From Amycolatopsis sp. WQ 127309 (GTDB taxonomy: Bacteria; Actinomycetota; Actinomycetes; Mycobacteriales; Pseudonocardiaceae): a stretch of 64,000 nt of DNA. Made by a program: the position numbers and the translations under genes. Shown piece after piece: positions 36,678-45,370 of this stretch; positions within the stretch are counted from its first letter, which is position 1; each line of letters opens with the position of its first letter. A model generated the notes under the pieces. It was not told where the DNA came from. It did no database searches and saw only the letters and a program-made list of their open reading frames with translations. Where the stretch lies: positions 1,054,001 to 1,118,000 of the forward strand of contig NZ_CP095481.1 of the NCBI RefSeq assembly GCF_023023025.1, written 5' to 3'.

Positions 36678-36696
36678 ACAACTTGACGGAACTTGT
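36678..36696. promoter_or_regulatory. Imperfect dyad, candidate TetR operator
   Basis: ACAACTTGACGGAACTTGT has dyad symmetry of the form ACAA-S-TT-N5-AA-S-TTGT. It sits between the divergent TetR and AurF-like genes, where an operator is expected. Its TTGACG could also serve as a -35 element. Confidence 0.5.
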
Positions 36697-36735
36697 TTCA
36701 TGCGTTCTCCTGTTTCAGGACACGGGGAGGCACGT

Positions 36736-37614
36736 ATGGGTGATCGTGAAGCGACGGCCGAGAGGCTGCTCAAGTCGAGCGCCCGGCTCTCCTACGACCC
36801 GGACGTCGACGTCCACTGGGCCGCGCCGCTCGACGAGGACCAGTTCTTCATCCCCGAACGGCTGGTTTCGCTGTACGGCACGCCGTTGTGGGACACGCTG
36901 ACGCGCGCGCAGCGGATCGAGCTGTCACGCCAAGAGCTGGTCAACACCGTCAGCGTCGGCATCTGGTTCGAGATCATCCTGATGCAGATGCTGCTGCGCG
37001 CGTCCTACCGGCAGGACCCGACGACGCGGCACGTGCACTACGCGCTGACCGAGGTCGCCGACGAATGCCGGCACTCCACGATGTTCGCGACGCTGATCGA
37101 GCGCGTCGGCGGCCGGCCCTACCGCAACAACCGCTGGCTGCAACGGTCCGCGCAGGCGCTGCCGCTGATCCTGCACGGGCCCGCGATGTGGGTGGCCACG
37201 CTGATCGGCGAGGAGATCTTCGACGCGCTGCAGCGCGAGCACCTCGACGACGAGTCGGTGCAGCCGGTGGTGCGCGCGGTGATGCGGATCCACGTCACCG
37301 AAGAGGCGCGGCACGTCCGCTACGCGCGTGACGACCTGGTCCGTTCGCTGGCCGGCGCACCGTGGTGGCGCAAGGAGTTCACGCGCATTGTCGTTGCCGC
37401 GGGCGCGTTGCTGATGTCGCGGCTGCTGTCCCGGCCGCGGCAGTACCAGCGCGCCGGGCTCGACCCCGCGGTGGCCGTCGCGGCGGCGCGGTCGAGCGCG
37501 CACCGGCGGGAGACGCTCTCTTTCGGCGCCCGGAAGCTGGTGCGGTTCCTGCGGGAGAACGACCTGATCGGCGGGCCGAGCGCGGTGCTCTGGCGCCGCG
37601 CCGGGATGCTCTAG
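36736..37614 (+). CDS. AurF-like diiron oxygenase
   Basis: A 292-residue protein of the AurF (p-aminobenzoate N-oxygenase) diiron family. Iron ligands appear in the two four-helix-bundle pairs: an N-terminal glutamate (FEIILMQM), EVADECRHS (E-x-x-D-E-x-R-H), GEEIFDALQRE and TEEARHVRYARDD (E-x-x-R-H). Members hydroxylate or N-oxygenate small aromatics, or act on lipids; substrate here is unknown. ATG at 36736 has GGGGAGG six bases ahead. The next gene, a 72-residue protein, starts 11 bases downstream. Confidence 0.87.
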   Translation: MGDREATAERLLKSSARLSYDPDVDVHWAAPLDEDQFFIPERLVSLYGTPLWDTLTRAQRIELSRQELVNTVSVGIWFEIILMQMLLRASYRQDPTTRHVHYALTEVADECRHSTMFATLIERVGGRPYRNNRWLQRSAQALPLILHGPAMWVATLIGEEIFDALQREHLDDESVQPVVRAVMRIHVTEEARHVRYARDDLVRSLAGAPWWRKEFTRIVVAAGALLMSRLLSRPRQYQRAGLDPAVAVAAARSSAHRRETLSFGARKLVRFLRENDLIGGPSAVLWRRAGML

Positions 37615-37625
37615 GAGGGAAAGCC

Positions 37626-37844
37626 ATGGCACTCAAGGATCTTCTCGTCGCGGGTACCGGCCGCCTCGCGGACCGGATCAGCACGGCGGGCGACGAGGCG
37701 GGCGAGCGCGCCGACGACGTCGCCTGGCGGGTGGCGAAGCTGTCGGACAAGGCGGCCGAGCGCCTCGGCGACGTCGCGGCCGGCGCGTCCCGCCGGGTCG
37801 CGAACCGTTTGGTCCGGCTGGGCGAACGGGTCGCGGGCCGCTAG
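37626..37844 (+). CDS. Small helical protein downstream of AurF-like gene
   Basis: A 72-residue charged protein with an excellent ribosome site (AGGAGGGAAAGCC before ATG at 37626). The sequence is one long amphipathic helix pattern: DRISTAGDEAGERADDVAWRV, then KLSDKAAERLGDVAAGASRRV. No known family is recognised. Co-translation with the diiron oxygenase suggests an accessory role (inference). Its stop overlaps that of metX by 4 bases in convergent orientation. Confidence 0.75.
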   Translation: MALKDLLVAGTGRLADRISTAGDEAGERADDVAWRVAKLSDKAAERLGDVAAGASRRVANRLVRLGERVAGR

Positions 37845-38956
37845 CCCAGCAACGCCTTCACCAGCGCGGCGATCTGCTCGGTCTCGATGAGGAACGAGTC
37901 GTGGCCGTAGGGCGACGTCACCACCGCGGGCTCCGTCGTGCCCTTGATCCCGGCCGCGATCTCCGCCGACTGGTACAGCGGGTAGAGCCGGTCGCTGTCC
38001 ACCCCGCCGATCACCGCGCGAGCCGTCACGCGCCCGAGGGCCGCCGCGACACCGCCGCGGTCACGGCCGACGTCGTGGGTGTTCATCGACTCCGTCAGGA
38101 CCAGGTAGCTGTTCGCGTCGAACCGGCCGGCCAGCTTCTCCGCGTGGTGGTCCAAATAGGACTCGACGGCGAACCGCCCGCCCCGCAACGGATCCTCGCC
38201 GTCCTGGTACCTCCGGCCGAACCGGTCGGCCAGCTCCGGCTCGCTGCGGTAGGTCACGTGCGCGATCCGGCGCGCGACGCCGAGGCCGCGGTGTGGCCCG
38301 GCCGGCGCCGAGTAGTAGTCACCGCCGTGCCAGTCCGGGTCGGCGCGGATCGCGTGCAGCTGCGGGGCCGCCCAGGCGATCTGCTCGGCCGACGCGCGCG
38401 CCGTCGACGCCAGGACCAGCACCGTCGCCACTCGCGACGGCAGCGAAACCGCCCACTCGAGCGCGCGCATCCCGCCCATCGACCCGCCGACGACGGCCGC
38501 CCAGCGCGTGATCCCGAGCGCGTCGGCCAGCACGGCCTCGGTCGCGACCTGGTCCCGGACCGTCACGACCGGGAAGCGGCTGCCCCACGGCGTCCCGTCG
38601 GGATCGAGCGAAGAAGGCCCGGTCGAGCCCTGGCAGCCGCCGAGCACGTTCGGGACCACGACGAAGAACTCCTTGGTGTCCAAGGCTTTCCCGGGCCCGA
38701 TCAGGCCGTCCCACCAGCCCGCGCTGGGGTGGCCGTGCTCCGCTGGGCCGGCGGCGTGGCTGTCGCCGGTCAGCGCGTGCTCGAGGAGGATCGCGTTGGA
38801 CGCGTCGGAGTTCAGCGTCCCCCACGTTTCGTAGGCCAGGCTGTACCCGGGCAGCACACCACCGGCCTCGAGCGCGAGCTCGGGGCCGGTGACGAACTGC
38901 CGGCGGCCTGGCGGATCACCGATCCGCCAGGCCCCGGTGACGGGCTCAGCCGTCAC
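37841..38956 (-). CDS. metX: Homoserine O-acetyltransferase
   Basis: A 371-residue alpha/beta hydrolase-fold enzyme that acetylates L-homoserine with acetyl-CoA, the committed step to methionine. It has NVLGGCQGSTGPSS (oxyanion region), the nucleophile elbow GGSMGGM with Ser159, and the acid and histidine regions in GVDSDRLYP and YGHDSFL. The GTG start overlaps the metY stop by 4 bases (GTGA), so the two are coupled. Length and motifs are normal for MetX. Confidence 0.95.
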   Translation of the reverse strand: MTAEPVTGAWRIGDPPGRRQFVTGPELALEAGGVLPGYSLAYETWGTLNSDASNAILLEHALTGDSHAAGPAEHGHPSAGWWDGLIGPGKALDTKEFFVVVPNVLGGCQGSTGPSSLDPDGTPWGSRFPVVTVRDQVATEAVLADALGITRWAAVVGGSMGGMRALEWAVSLPSRVATVLVLASTARASAEQIAWAAPQLHAIRADPDWHGGDYYSAPAGPHRGLGVARRIAHVTYRSEPELADRFGRRYQDGEDPLRGGRFAVESYLDHHAEKLAGRFDANSYLVLTESMNTHDVGRDRGGVAAALGRVTARAVIGGVDSDRLYPLYQSAEIAAGIKGTTEPAVVTSPYGHDSFLIETEQIAALVKALLG

Positions 38957-40263
38957 AGATCCGCCTTGGCCGCCCGGAATCCGGCCTCCAGGTCGGCCTT
39001 GAGGTCCTCGATGCCCTCCAGCCCGACGGCGAGCCGGACCAGGCCCGGCGTCACGCCGCTGGCCAGCTGCTCCTCCGGCGAAAGCTGGCTGTGCGTGGTC
39101 GACGCCGGGTGCACGATCAGGCTGCGGACGTCGCCGATGTTCACCAGCTGGCTGTGCAGTTCGGTGCCGTCGACGAACTTCCGGCCCGCCGCGACGCCGC
39201 CGCGCAGGTCGAACGACAGGACCGCGCCGGCGCCGCGCGGCAGGTACTTCTGCGCCGCGGAGTAGAACGGGCTGGACGGCAGGCCCGCGTAGTAGACCTT
39301 CTCGACCTCGTCGCGCTGCTCGAGCCACTCGGCGAGCGCCTGCGCGTTCGACACGTGCCGCTCGATGCGCAGCGACAGCGTCTCGATGCCCTGCAGGATC
39401 AGGAAGCTGTTCAGCGGCGAGATCGCCGCGCCGGTGTCGCGCAGGATCTGGACGCGCGCCTTGGCCGCGTACGCGCCCGGGCCGAGCGCCTCCCAGTACT
39501 TGAGACCGTGGTAGCTTGGGTCCGGCTCGTTGAAGCCCGGGAACTTCGCCGCGTCCTTGCCGAAGTCGAACGTGCCGCCGTCGACCAGCACGCCGGCGAC
39601 CGTGGTGCCGTGGCCGCCGAGGTACTTCGTCGCCGAGTGGACGACGATGTCGGCGCCGTGCTCGATCGGGCGCAGCAGGAACGGCGTCGGCACGGTGTTG
39701 TCGACGACCAGCGGGACACCGGCCTCGTGCGCGGTCGTGGCGACCCCGCGGATGTCGAGGACGTTGCTGCCCGGGTTGGCCAGCGTCTCGGCGAAGAACA
39801 GCTTGGTGTTCGGGCGGACGGCGGCGCGCCACTGCTCGAGGTCGTCCTGGTCCTCGACGAACGAGACCTCGATGCCCAGCTTCGGCAGCGTGTAGTGGAA
39901 GAGGTTGTAGGTGCCGCCGTAGAGCGACGGGCTGGAGACGAAGTGGTCACCGGCGTTGGCCAGGTTGAGGATCGCCGCGGTGGTGGCGGCCGAACCGGAC
40001 GCGAACGCGAGCGCCGCGACGCCGCCTTCGAGCGCGGCGACCCGCTGCTCCAGGACGTCCTGGGTCGGGTTCATGATCCGCGTGTAGATGTTGCCCGGCT
40101 CGGCCAGGCTGAACAGGTCGGCGCCGTGCTGGCTGTCGCGGAAGACGTACGACGTCGTCTGGTAGATCGGCGTCGCCCGCGCGCCCGTCGCCGGATCCGG
40201 CGCGGCGCCCGCGTGGATCTGCGTGGTCTCGAAGGACCACGCCGAGGTGTCGTCCGCGCTCAT
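38953..40263 (-). CDS. metY: O-acetylhomoserine sulfhydrylase
   Basis: A 436-residue PLP enzyme that makes homocysteine (or methionine) from O-acetylhomoserine and sulfide or a thiol. The family start FETTQIHAGA, YQTTSYVF, ASGSAATTAA, and the PLP lysine in SATKYLGGHGTT (Lys213) are visible. ATG at 40263 has AAGGAG. It is followed directly by metX, forming the usual metY-metX pair. I looked for a SAM-binding riboswitch in the leader but could not support one. Confidence 0.96.
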   Translation of the reverse strand: MSADDTSAWSFETTQIHAGAAPDPATGARATPIYQTTSYVFRDSQHGADLFSLAEPGNIYTRIMNPTQDVLEQRVAALEGGVAALAFASGSAATTAAILNLANAGDHFVSSPSLYGGTYNLFHYTLPKLGIEVSFVEDQDDLEQWRAAVRPNTKLFFAETLANPGSNVLDIRGVATTAHEAGVPLVVDNTVPTPFLLRPIEHGADIVVHSATKYLGGHGTTVAGVLVDGGTFDFGKDAAKFPGFNEPDPSYHGLKYWEALGPGAYAAKARVQILRDTGAAISPLNSFLILQGIETLSLRIERHVSNAQALAEWLEQRDEVEKVYYAGLPSSPFYSAAQKYLPRGAGAVLSFDLRGGVAAGRKFVDGTELHSQLVNIGDVRSLIVHPASTTHSQLSPEEQLASGVTPGLVRLAVGLEGIEDLKADLEAGFRAAKADL

Positions 40264-40390
40264 CGGTTCTCCTTGCGGCTCAAGGGGGTGCTGGAGGGCT
40301 GCTTGTCCGAAGCTACTTCGGCCGAACGGAGTACCCAACCGTTCCCACGTCCTGGGAGACAGGCTACCTGGGGTTGCCGCCGAAATTATC

Positions 40391-40420
40391 TTGCAAGACG
40401 GATCTCTTTTTATCTAAGAT
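40391..40420 (+). promoter_or_regulatory. Predicted sigma-A-type promoter of the monooxygenase gene
   Basis: TTGCAA (40391-40396) and TAAGAT (40415-40420) are separated by 18 bases in an AT-rich island, 34 bases before the ATG at 40454. Palindromes TCTTGCAAGA and TATCTAAGATA overlap the two elements, so a repressor could bind there. No regulator gene is adjacent. Confidence 0.6.
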
Positions 40421-40453
40421 ACTTTTTACAGGGAGACTTCACGGGAGGTTGTC

Positions 40454-41977
40454 ATGGCGGAACGGACACAGGTGCTGGTCGTGGGGGCCGGGCTCGGCGG
40501 GCTGTCGGCGTCGATGTTCCTGGCGCAGGCAGGAGTGGACGTGCTGACGGTCGAGCGGCACACCGGAACGTCGGTCCACTCGCGAGCGTCCGGGCAGAAC
40601 TGGCGCACGATGGAGCTGTTCCACTGGGCGGGCATCGACGACGACGTGCTGCACGCGAGCCCGCGGGCGTCGCAGGGCCTGCGGATCACGGTCGCGACCA
40701 GCTTGGCCGGCCAGGTCTTCCACCGGCTCACCGAAGACGGCAGCGAGTTCGACGTCTCGGCCACGACCACGATGCCGCACGGCATGGCCGGGCAGGACGT
40801 CGTCGAGCCGATCCTGCTGGCGGCCGCGGAAAAGGCGGGCGCGCGCGTCCGGTTCCGGACCGAGCTGATCGAGCTGACCCAGGACGACGACGGCGTCACC
40901 GCGACGCTGCGGCACCGCGACTCCGGCGCGGAGACGGTGGTGCGCGCGGACTACGTCGTCGCCGCTGACGGCGGGCGCAGCGGGATCCGGCAGGGGCTGG
41001 GCATTCCGACCGAGGGCTTGGACGGGCTCAGCCACTGCCTGGGCGTGGTGTTCGACGCCGACCTCGGCGACCGCGTCAAGGCGGGCGTGACCGATCTCTT
41101 CTACCTGCAGAACCCGGAGTTCACGGCCGGGCTGTCGAACACCGACGTCGCCGGCCGGTACGTCTTCGCCCCGGACTACCACCCGGAACGCGGCGAGAGC
41201 CCGGACGACTTCGGCCACGACCGGCTGGTCGCGATGATCCGCACCGCGACCGACCTGCCCGAGCTCGACCCGAAGATCGTCTGGACGGGCTCGTGGGAGA
41301 TCGCCGCGCGGATCGCGGAGCGGTTCCGCGCCGGCCGCGTCTTCCTGGCCGGCGACGCGGCGAAGGTGACCCCGCCGTCCGGCGGCCAGGGCGGCAACAC
41401 CGCGGTAGGCGACGGCGCGGACATCGCGTGGAAGCTCGCATCGGTCCTCCGCGGCGACGCGGGCGACGCGCTGCTGGACACCTACGAGGCCGAGCGGAAG
41501 CCGATCGCACGGATGATTGTCGACATGTCGCTGCACAACCTGAAGCAGCGCATGCACCCGGACCTGGACGTCTCCGGCTTGACGAAGGCCGAGGACCCCC
41601 TGGCGGCGGTCCTCGGCTTCCGCTACCGCTCGACGGCGGTGCTCTCGGAGGAACCGGACGACGGCGCACGCGTCGAAGACGTCCACGCGCCAACCGGACG
41701 GCCCGGGTTCCGCGCGCCGGGCACGGCGTCCACAGTGGACTTGCTGGGGCACTCGTGGGTCCTGCTGTGCGCGGGTGACGCCTCGCGGTGGGCGTCCGCC
41801 GCCGACGTCGACTGCCACGCCATCAAGGGCGAGGAGTTCGCGGCGAAGTACGGCCTTTCCGCCGGGGGCGCCTCCCTGGTGCGGCCGGACGGCATCGTCG
41901 CGTGGCGCGCGAAGGAACCGGTCGACGACCCGGCGGCCGAGCTGAAGCGGGTCCTGGACGCGGTCCTGTCGCGTTAG
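40454..41977 (+). CDS. FAD-dependent aromatic monooxygenase
   Basis: A 507-residue flavoprotein hydroxylase of the phenol/polyketide hydroxylase type. The dinucleotide fold VVGAGLGGLSASM lies at residues 9-21, a middle DG region (VAADGGRSGIR) contacts FAD/NADPH, and GDAAKVTPPSGGQGGNTAVGDG is the second FAD motif. A C-terminal thioredoxin-like domain follows, as in TfdB and RdmE relatives. It probably hydroxylates an aromatic compound or xenobiotic with NADPH and oxygen. GGGAGG precedes the ATG. It stands alone between metY and a methyltransferase, with no biosynthetic cluster around it. Confidence 0.9.
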   Translation: MAERTQVLVVGAGLGGLSASMFLAQAGVDVLTVERHTGTSVHSRASGQNWRTMELFHWAGIDDDVLHASPRASQGLRITVATSLAGQVFHRLTEDGSEFDVSATTTMPHGMAGQDVVEPILLAAAEKAGARVRFRTELIELTQDDDGVTATLRHRDSGAETVVRADYVVAADGGRSGIRQGLGIPTEGLDGLSHCLGVVFDADLGDRVKAGVTDLFYLQNPEFTAGLSNTDVAGRYVFAPDYHPERGESPDDFGHDRLVAMIRTATDLPELDPKIVWTGSWEIAARIAERFRAGRVFLAGDAAKVTPPSGGQGGNTAVGDGADIAWKLASVLRGDAGDALLDTYEAERKPIARMIVDMSLHNLKQRMHPDLDVSGLTKAEDPLAAVLGFRYRSTAVLSEEPDDGARVEDVHAPTGRPGFRAPGTASTVDLLGHSWVLLCAGDASRWASAADVDCHAIKGEEFAAKYGLSAGGASLVRPDGIVAWRAKEPVDDPAAELKRVLDAVLSR

Positions 41978-41994
41978 CCGGTCTGTCGCGGCTT

Positions 41995-42040
41995 GTCGTG
42001 AGTGTTCAGGGCGGTTAGAACCGCCCTGAACACTCACGAC
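41995..42040. terminator. Perfect 22-bp hairpin, bidirectional terminator
   Basis: Two exactly complementary 22-base arms (beginning GTCGTGAGTGTTCAGG) around a 2-base loop, between convergent genes; the right arm overlaps the end of the methyltransferase gene. No U-tract follows, typical of actinobacterial terminators. Confidence 0.85.
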
Positions 42041-42654
42041 CGGGCCAGCACCCAGTGGAAGGTCGCTTCGCCTTCGGGCTCGTGGATCGTCACGGGCTCG
42101 TCCACGACCAGCGTGAAACCGGCGGCTTCGAGGAGCCGCCGGTTCTCCGCCGGGGCGTGGCTGCTGAAGAACATCGGCGTACCGAGCCAGTCGGCTTCGA
42201 CGCCGTTCGCCTCACTGCAGCCCAGCGCGGCCAGGAACCAGCCGCCGGGCCGCAGCCAGCAGGCGATCCGCTTGAAGAGGTCGCCCTGCTCCTCGCGGGG
42301 CACGTGCAGCACCGAGTAGAACGCCGTGACGGCGTCGAAACTCCCGCCCGGGAACGACACCTCCGCCATGTCGCCCTTCTCGAACCGCGCGCCGGGGACG
42401 TTCCGGCGCGCGAGATCCAGCTGCGCCGCGGAGACGTCGACGCCGAGGACCTCGCGCCGCTCGGCGAGCAACGCCGTGCACGGCACCCCCGCGCCGCAGC
42501 CGAGGTCGAGCACCGCGGCGCCGTCGGCGAGCCGGCCGGTCAGCTCCCCCAGGAACCGCAGCCGCGGGTCGTCGGTGATGCGCGCGCTCCACTCGAGGTA
42601 GCGCTCCGCCGAGCTGTCGTAGCCGGATTCGACGATCCGCCGGGGTTCGCTCAC
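42034..42654 (-). CDS. SAM-dependent methyltransferase (class I)
   Basis: A 206-residue class I methyltransferase. SAM-binding motif I is VLDLGCGAGVPC, with the acidic residue closing beta2 in VLGVDVSAAQLD, then FEKGDMAEVSFP and FDAVTAFYSVLHVP (motif II region). The start GTG at 42654 is 50 bases from the divergent PucR-type regulator gene. Substrate unknown; similar small methyltransferases are common in actinobacteria. Confidence 0.88.
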   Translation of the reverse strand: MSEPRRIVESGYDSSAERYLEWSARITDDPRLRFLGELTGRLADGAAVLDLGCGAGVPCTALLAERREVLGVDVSAAQLDLARRNVPGARFEKGDMAEVSFPGGSFDAVTAFYSVLHVPREEQGDLFKRIACWLRPGGWFLAALGCSEANGVEADWLGTPMFFSSHAPAENRRLLEAAGFTLVVDEPVTIHEPEGEATFHWVLARS

Positions 42655-42704
42655 CCTTGCGACCCTAGCGAGCCGGGCGATCCGTTTTCGGCCAGAATGA
42701 GGCC

Positions 42705-44255
42705 GTGGTGTCGGTGCGCAGCGTGGTCGACCGGGTGGGGCCGACGCTGCTCCACGCGCTCCAGGTGCCCGACGACTCGCCCGCCGTTGCCGACGTCGTG
42801 ATCGCCGAGCCCGGTGGGGGCCTCACCCTCGCCGCCGGGGATCTGGTGCTCGGGGTGGCCACCACCGGGCCCGAAGATGCCGCCGAGCTGGTGAAACACA
42901 GCGCCGAACAGGGTGCGGCCGCCGTGCTGCTCAAGCCGCCCGTCGCTGGGAAAATCCAAGTGAAGCGGGCCGCGAAGGCCGCCGGGATCGCGTTGATCCA
43001 GGTGCACGCGGCGACGTCGTGGGCGCAGCTCGTGTGGCTGCTGCGGACCGTCCTCGACGCGCTCGCCGACGAGTCCGAGAACCTCGAGAACGACACCGGC
43101 TCCGGCGACCTGTTCCGGCTCGCCGACGCCGTCGCGTCCGTTGTGGACGCTCCGGTGACCATCGAGGACACCAACTCGCGCGTGCTCGCCTACTCCGCCC
43201 GCCAGGACCTCACCGACCCCGCGCGCGTCGCCACGATCATGGGCCGGCGCATCCCGGACGACGTCCTCGCGCGGTTCCGCTCGCGCGGTGTGTTCCGGGA
43301 GCTGTCGCGCGGGCGGCAGACGATCTTCGTGCCGGCCCAGCGCGACGGCACGCTGCCGCGGCTGATCGTGCCGATCCGGATGGGCGGGGAGCTGCTCGGC
43401 TCGATGTGGGCGGTGGTCGCCGGGCCGGTGTCCGACGAGCGCGCGGCCGCCTTCGCCGACGCCGCGCCGGTCGTCGCGCTGCACCTGCTGCGCCGCAGGG
43501 CTTACACGGACGCGCAGCGCCGCGCGTCGGCCGAGCTGTTGCGCGGTGTGCTCGAAGGCCGGGCCAACCCGCGCAAGGCGATGGCGGAGCTGGACCTGTC
43601 CGACGAGCCGCACCGCGTGGTCGTCATCGAGGTCACCGGCGGCGACGGCCGGGACGCCGAGGGCCTGCGGCTCGCGTTGCTGGAACGGCTTTCCCAGGGC
43701 ATCGGCCGCCGTCCGGTGGCGACCGAGCTGGGCGGGCTGCTCTACGCCGTGGTCCCGGACCGCGGCTGGGCCGGACTGCGCGAGGCCCTGGTGACGCAGC
43801 CGACGTCCAAGCGCGGCGGCACCCTGCGGGCCGCCGCGGGCGCCCCCGGCGAGATCGGCGACCTGTCGACGTCGCGCGCCCAAGCCGACGAAGCGCTCGG
43901 CCTGCTGCGCGCGGAAATCCTCGACGAGCGCGTCATCACCTTCGACGAAGCCTGGACGGCGTTGGCGCTGCACCGCGGGGCGACGGCGGCGGTCGCGGCG
44001 AAGGTCGCGGAGCTCGGGCCGCTCGGCGCGCTGCGCGCCCACGACGAGACGAGCAAAGCCGGGTACACCGACACGCTCTACGAATGGCTGCGGCACCCCG
44101 GCGACCCGCGCGCGGCGGCGCGCGAGCTGCGGATCCACCCCAACACCCTGCGCTACCGGATGCGGAAGCTGCTGGAGCTGGTCCCGCTGGACCTCGACGA
44201 CCCCGACGTCCGGCTCGCGCTGATCACCCAGCTGGTGGCGTTGCGCTGGAGCTGA
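42705..44255 (+). CDS. PucR-family transcriptional regulator
   Basis: A 516-residue regulator. The N-terminal PucR purine-catabolism domain begins VRSVVDRVGPTLLHAL; a GAF-like middle (SVVDAPVTIEDTNSRVLAYSA, PIRMGGELLGSMWAVV) may sense a small molecule; and the C-terminal HTH_30 domain reads RELRIHPNTLRYRMRKLLEL. These act as activators of catabolic genes in many actinobacteria. No obvious target is adjacent besides the divergent methyltransferase. Confidence 0.9.
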   Translation: MVSVRSVVDRVGPTLLHALQVPDDSPAVADVVIAEPGGGLTLAAGDLVLGVATTGPEDAAELVKHSAEQGAAAVLLKPPVAGKIQVKRAAKAAGIALIQVHAATSWAQLVWLLRTVLDALADESENLENDTGSGDLFRLADAVASVVDAPVTIEDTNSRVLAYSARQDLTDPARVATIMGRRIPDDVLARFRSRGVFRELSRGRQTIFVPAQRDGTLPRLIVPIRMGGELLGSMWAVVAGPVSDERAAAFADAAPVVALHLLRRRAYTDAQRRASAELLRGVLEGRANPRKAMAELDLSDEPHRVVVIEVTGGDGRDAEGLRLALLERLSQGIGRRPVATELGGLLYAVVPDRGWAGLREALVTQPTSKRGGTLRAAAGAPGEIGDLSTSRAQADEALGLLRAEILDERVITFDEAWTALALHRGATAAVAAKVAELGPLGALRAHDETSKAGYTDTLYEWLRHPGDPRAAARELRIHPNTLRYRMRKLLELVPLDLDDPDVRLALITQLVALRWS

Positions 44256-44403
44256 GCCGATCTGGCTTATGCATTAGCCCGCATGGATGGCGCCGATCGT
44301 ACGAATTGTCCTTTCCCACCGAAAGAAGGTGGATTCTCGCGATTGTCCGGCGCATTTTCGCTGCACCACCCGCGGTAGCCGGGTCGTCGCAGAGGAGTCG
44401 TCC

Positions 44404-45303
44404 ATGAGTTTTCGCAGGGCCCTGAAGCTGGGCGCGGTGTCCGCGCTCTCCCTGGTTTCCCTGGCCGTCCCGGGCGCCACTGCCGGGAGCGCCGTCGCGG
44501 CGCCGAGCGGCGACTGCTTCACGCCCACGCAGTCCGCGGACCGCAGCAAGGACGGCCACGCCGACAGCCTGTCGCCGGCCGAAGCCGCCCGCGTCGAAGC
44601 CGACATGCAGAGCAAGCTGGCCGGCAAGCGCGCCGCGCTCGCACCCGCGGCGACGTCGATCCCGGTGTACTTCCACGTGATCACCAGCGGCTCGACCGGC
44701 AACCTGCCGGCCGCCACGATCACCAAGCAGATCTCGGTGCTCAACAGCGCGTACGGCAGCAAGGGCTTCAGCTTCAGCCTGGTGAGCACGGACTACACGA
44801 ACAACTCCACCTGGTACAACGGCATCACCGACGGCACGTCCGCCGAGCGCAACATGAAGAACGCGCTGCGCAAGGGCGGCAAGAACGCGCTGAACATCTA
44901 CACCGCCAACCTCGGTGACGACCTGCTCGGCTGGGCGACGTTCCCGTGGAACTACACCGCGTCGCCGAAGCTCGACGGCGTCGTCATCCTCGACGAGTCC
45001 CTCCCGGGCCGCTCGGCGACCAACTACAACGAGGGCGACACGGCGACCCACGAGGTCGGCCACTGGATGGGGCTCTACCACACGTTCCAGGGCGGCTGCT
45101 CCGGTTCGGGCGACTACGTCTCCGACACCCCGGCCGAAGCGACCGCGACGTCCGGCTGCCCGGCGAGCAAGAACACCTGCTCGGCGGCGGACAGCGACCC
45201 GATCCACAACTTCATGGACTACAGCTACGACGGCTGCATGTACGAGTTCACCGCGGGCCAGGGCACGCGCATGACCAGCTCCTGGTCGGCCTACCGCGCC
45301 TGA
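44404..45303 (+). CDS. Secreted metzincin zinc protease (M43-like)
   Basis: A 299-residue exported metalloprotease. The signal peptide (RRALKLG, hydrophobic core, AVAAPS) is followed by a propeptide-like segment and the catalytic domain. The zinc site [11 protein letters not shown] gives ligands His216, His220 and His226 with Glu217 as base, and the Met-turn is [11 protein letters not shown]. This pattern is that of the cytophagalysin/pappalysin family (M43). Paired cysteines suggest disulphides. ATG at 44404 follows GAGGAG. It probably digests external protein for nutrition. Confidence 0.92.
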   Translation: MSFRRALKLGAVSALSLVSLAVPGATAGSAVAAPSGDCFTPTQSADRSKDGHADSLSPAEAARVEADMQSKLAGKRAALAPAATSIPVYFHVITSGSTGNLPAATITKQISVLNSAYGSKGFSFSLVSTDYTNNSTWYNGITDGTSAERNMKNALRKGGKNALNIYTANLGDDLLGWATFPWNYTASPKLDGVVILDESLPGRSATNYNEGDTATHEVGHWMGLYHTFQGGCSGSGDYVSDTPAEATATSGCPASKNTCSAADSDPIHNFMDYSYDGCMYEFTAGQGTRMTSSWSAYRA

Positions 45304-45311
45304 CACTCCGC

Positions 45312-45370
45312 AAGTCCGTGAATGCCACATTGAGGGACACTAGGTCTCTCAATGTGGCATTCACGGACTT
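45312..45370. terminator. 27-bp near-perfect hairpin, bidirectional terminator
   Basis: Inverted repeat with 27-base arms (left begins AAGTCCGTGAATGCCACA), one mismatch and loop ACTAG, between the protease gene and the convergent reductase gene. It fills the whole intergenic space. Confidence 0.85.

Noticed and set aside
40264..40453. SAM riboswitch in the metY leader
   Set aside because: A GGCAACC-like string is present, but I could not assemble the helices of SAM-I, SAM-II or SAM-IV around it.
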